A stretch of 64,000 bases of DNA. Origin: Marixanthomonas sp963974425 (GTDB lineage Bacteria; Bacteroidota; Bacteroidia; Flavobacteriales; Flavobacteriaceae). A model generated the notes under the pieces. The model did not search any database. It was not told the DNA's origin and saw nothing but the letters and a program-made list of their open reading frames with translations. A program made the translations under genes and the position numbers. The stretch covers positions 13,227-77,226 of the forward strand of contig NZ_CAXBCK010000015.1 in NCBI RefSeq assembly GCF_963974425.1, in the 5' to 3' direction. Shown here piece after piece: positions 61,864 to 64,000 of this stretch (position 1 is the first letter of the stretch; each line of letters starts with the position of its first letter).

Positions 61864-62595
61864 ATGCAAAAAGAAACAGATACCTGGTACACATCCTGGT
61901 TTGATACACCGTTTTATCACATATTATACAAGGATCGAGATTACGAAGAAGCTGGTTTTTTTATGAAAAAACTTACTTCTTTTTTAAATCTTTCTGAAAA
62001 ATCAAAGATATTAGACCTCGCTTGTGGAAAAGGCCGTCATGCTAAATATCTTAATAAAATAGGATATGATGTCACTGGAGTAGATTTATCAAATTCGAGT
62101 ATCGAATATGCTAAACAGTTTGAAAGTAAAAACCTTCATTTTGAAGTACATGATATGTGCCTTCCCTATCCTGATAAGTTTGATGCGGTTTTCAATTTAT
62201 TCACAAGCTTCGGTTATTTTGAAAAAGAAAATGATAACCTTCGAACCATAAAATCGATTAAAGAAGAGCTCAAGCCCAATGGTTACGGAGTTATTGATTT
62301 TTTAAATACTGATTATGTTTTAAATAACTTGGTACCTTCTGAAGTTAAAACTGTTGATGGAATTGATTTCTACATTCACCGGTATCTTGAAGAGGGTTAT
62401 ATTTTTAAGGACATTCGTTTTACACATGAAAACGAGAGATATTTTTATACCGAAAGAGTGAAAGCATTAAGGCTAGAAGATTTTAAAAATTATTTTTTTG
62501 AAGCAGGAGTGAAATTAGTGAATTGCTTTGGCGACTATCATCTAAATAAATTTGATAAAAATAAATCTGAACGATTAATACTTATTTTTAATTAA
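61864..62595 (+). CDS. Class I SAM-dependent methyltransferase
   Basis: A 243-residue protein. Rossmann SAM-binding motif ILDLACGKGRHAKYL near residue 50, followed by VTGVDLSNSSIEYAK and DMCLPYPDKFDAVFNLFTSFGYF. Start at ATG 61864 gives MQKETDTWYTSWFDTPFYHILY, common in flavobacterial homologues. The substrate is unknown. Stop and the next start share one base (TAATG). Confidence 0.85.
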   Translation: MQKETDTWYTSWFDTPFYHILYKDRDYEEAGFFMKKLTSFLNLSEKSKILDLACGKGRHAKYLNKIGYDVTGVDLSNSSIEYAKQFESKNLHFEVHDMCLPYPDKFDAVFNLFTSFGYFEKENDNLRTIKSIKEELKPNGYGVIDFLNTDYVLNNLVPSEVKTVDGIDFYIHRYLEEGYIFKDIRFTHENERYFYTERVKALRLEDFKNYFFEAGVKLVNCFGDYHLNKFDKNKSERLILIFN

Positions 62596-63263
62596 TGAAT
62601 TATCTATTACTTTTTTTAGCTGTAGCATTAGGGTATGGGGTCGCTCTATTTTTAAAAACAAAAAAAATAAAGCAAATATCTTTATATCTCGCTTTTAGTG
62701 GGGCTTTTTTATTAGCTATAACTGTTTTTGAACTTTTACCCGAAGTATTTGAAACTCCTACAAAATCCATCGGTATTTTTATAATGTTGGGGATTTTACT
62801 CCAAATATTCTTAGAGTTTTTCTCAAAAGGAGCAGAACATGGTCACGTTCATTTACATGCTGATACAAAAGATTTTCCTTGGCTTTTATTTATTAGTTTA
62901 TCAATCCACGCTTTGCTGGAAGGTTTTCCTATTTCTGAAAAAAACAACCTATTAATCGGTGTTATCATTCACAAAATACCTGTAGCAATAATTCTGTCAT
63001 TCTTTTTTATAAAAGCTGGATACTCTAGAAAAATTACACTTTTATTTTTATTCTTATTTGCGTTAATGACACCTTTGGGTAGTTTTATTTCTGAAAATAG
63101 CGCTTATATTCATACGTATCATACTGAAATAACTGCGGTCGTCATTGGAGTCTTTCTACACGTTTCAACTACTATTCTTTTTGAAAGTTCAAGCAACCAT
63201 AAGTTTGATTTATCTAAAATGATTGCTGTTGTAGTTGCTATTCTATTGGCATACTTTCTTTAA
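62595..63263 (+). CDS. ZIP-family metal transporter
   Basis: A 222-residue membrane protein with about seven or eight helices. A His-rich loop HGHVHLHADTKD after the third helix, helix SIHALLEGFPIS and HKIPVAIILSFFFIKAG match the ZIP metal-binding helices IV and V (HxxxEG and HKxP patterns). It imports zinc or related divalent metals. Translationally coupled to the methyltransferase upstream; overlaps the convergent hemolysin-III gene by 4 bases. Confidence 0.87.
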   Translation: MNYLLLFLAVALGYGVALFLKTKKIKQISLYLAFSGAFLLAITVFELLPEVFETPTKSIGIFIMLGILLQIFLEFFSKGAEHGHVHLHADTKDFPWLLFISLSIHALLEGFPISEKNNLLIGVIIHKIPVAIILSFFFIKAGYSRKITLLFLFLFALMTPLGSFISENSAYIHTYHTEITAVVIGVFLHVSTTILFESSSNHKFDLSKMIAVVVAILLAYFL

Positions 63264-63886
63264 ATTACTTCTAAGAAAATAAATAAATAATGTAAAATAC
63301 TACCGGTAAGCACAAAAACATGCCAAATTACATGGCTGTATTTAACCTTATCTAGCGAATAAAAAATAATACCAACGGTATAAGCTGCGCCTCCTCCCAT
63401 TAGTAATAACAAGCCAGTTTGATTTACGGCTTCTTTAAGTGCTGAAAAATCAAAGACGATTAACCAACCCATAGCTAAATATAAAAGAGTAGAAAAAAGT
63501 TCAAATTTACCTGTGAAAAAGACTTTTAAAATCGTTCCAACGAGAGCAATGCCCCATACACTCCAAAATAACACCCAACCTAAACTATCTGATAAAACAA
63601 TTAAAACCACTGGAGAATAAGTGCCAGCTATTAATAAATAGATACTTATGTGATCTAGTTTTCTATATAAGAATTTTCTATTACTATTCTTTTCATAATG
63701 ATAGATTGTTGAAGCAAAATAAAGCGCTGCTAAAGAAAATCCATAGAGAGAGATTCCAATAATTCCTTGCCAACTTTCGTACGTGTGGAAAATAAACAGG
63801 AGGGCAAATCCTACTAAACTTAATAGAAAACCTATTCCGTGTGTTAGCACATTTAAGTATTCTTCTTTTTGGGTTTGTATTCTCAT
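63260..63886 (-). CDS. Hemolysin III / PAQR-family membrane protein
   Basis: A 208-residue protein with seven membrane helices. Conserved points: EEYLNVLTHGIGFLLSLVG at the start, STIYHYEKNSNRKFLYRKLDHISIYLLIAGTYSPV in the middle, and SHVIWHVFVLTGSILHYLFIF at the end, with the metal-binding His residues of the PAQR fold. TrhA-type members affect membrane energetics; the hemolysin label is historical. Confidence 0.9.
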   Translation of the reverse strand: MRIQTQKEEYLNVLTHGIGFLLSLVGFALLFIFHTYESWQGIIGISLYGFSLAALYFASTIYHYEKNSNRKFLYRKLDHISIYLLIAGTYSPVVLIVLSDSLGWVLFWSVWGIALVGTILKVFFTGKFELFSTLLYLAMGWLIVFDFSALKEAVNQTGLLLLMGGGAAYTVGIIFYSLDKVKYSHVIWHVFVLTGSILHYLFIFLEVI

Positions 63887-63950
63887 AGGAATTTCAAAAA
63901 TAGAAGAATTATTAAACTAAATACTCTTAATATTTTAAAATTCACGCATA

Positions 63951-63983
63951 AAAAAAGCCCCTCATCAAATGATGAGGGGCTTT
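63951..63983 (-). terminator. Terminator downstream of the rRNA operon
   Basis: A stem of AAAGCCCCTCATC with GATGAGGGGCTTT around AAAT, followed on the minus strand by further Ts. It lies directly after the 3' end of the 5S rRNA sequence at the window edge. Confidence 0.85.
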
Positions 63984-63988
63984 ATAAG

Positions 63989-64000
63989 AAGGCGGCGACC
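63989..64000 (-). rRNA. 5S rRNA, 3' end only
   Basis: The minus strand ends in GGTCGCCGCCTT just before the terminator, the usual 3' end of a bacteroidotal 5S rRNA. Only about 12 bases are inside the window; the rest of the rRNA operon would lie to the right. The exact last base is approximate. Confidence 0.6.

Noticed and set aside
1..64000. CRISPR arrays
   Set aside because: No series of evenly spaced identical repeats and no Cas genes were noticed.

Overview
The window looks like a chromosomal segment of a marine-type flavobacterium (Bacteroidota, Flavobacteriaceae). The evidence is the low GC content, AraC/LytTR regulators, Bacteroidota-type -7 boxes (TAnnTTTG), the rpsF-rpsR-rplI order, a flavobacterial-type HisS, and weak or absent Shine-Dalgarno sequences. 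The last 12 bases match the 3' end of a 5S rRNA on the minus strand, so an rRNA operon probably lies just outside the right edge.

Left flank (1-18.1 kb) is accessory metabolism. A cut-off AraC regulator diverges from a five-gene redox operon (quinone reductase, LLM flavin oxidoreductase, SDR, secreted cupin, zinc-type ADH). These are followed by an outer-membrane phospholipase A and a three-gene RND efflux operon. Next come a second AraC regulator and a minus-strand run of small redox and detoxification genes: a Tat-signal haloacid dehalogenase, a DsbA/FrnE-like protein, an unknown, an EthD-like protein, an SDR and an AhpD-like protein. A TetR regulator follows. Near-identical palindromes sit in front of the TetR and AhpD-like genes and are probably its operators.

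Centre (18304-45696) is a 27.4-kb genomic island integrated in a tRNA-Met gene. It has a 43-bp direct repeat at both ends, a tyrosine integrase beside the left end, and a 16-bp repeat just inside each end. The island is nearly all defence: an AbiE toxin-antitoxin pair fused in operon style to a type I restriction-modification locus with embedded McrB/McrC-like genes, a YgjP-type metallopeptidase and a 777-residue membrane protein of unknown role. Then come a tandem degenerate nucleotidyltransferase-HEPN protein with a divergent XRE regulator, an 1147-residue Mrr-like nuclease/STAND ATPase/helicase-associated-repeat protein, and an AIPR-family nuclease followed by a membrane GAF-like protein and a small basic protein. 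Imperfect palindromes ending in CGTTGTG bracket the 1147-residue gene like cassette boundaries. A possible degenerate group II intron lies at the right end. The island replaced the tRNA 3' half and the tRNA terminator with its own copies; the two terminators differ by two compensating base pairs.

Right flank (45.7-64 kb) is mostly core genes: a HAD phosphatase, hisS, an ABC permease, the rpsF operon, a LytTR regulator, priA, yihY, nadC, a type II NADH dehydrogenase, an ECF sigma factor, methyltransferases, a ZIP transporter and a hemolysin-III-like protein. An RlmL-like methyltransferase gene is broken by an internal deletion. A cloverleaf-like repeat sits between a DUF6495-like gene and rplI.

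The best candidates for something undescribed are the 1147-residue nuclease-STAND-HA protein and the three-gene AIPR/membrane-GAF/small-basic set beside it. All domain calls are by eye from translated sequence and motifs; no database search was run.
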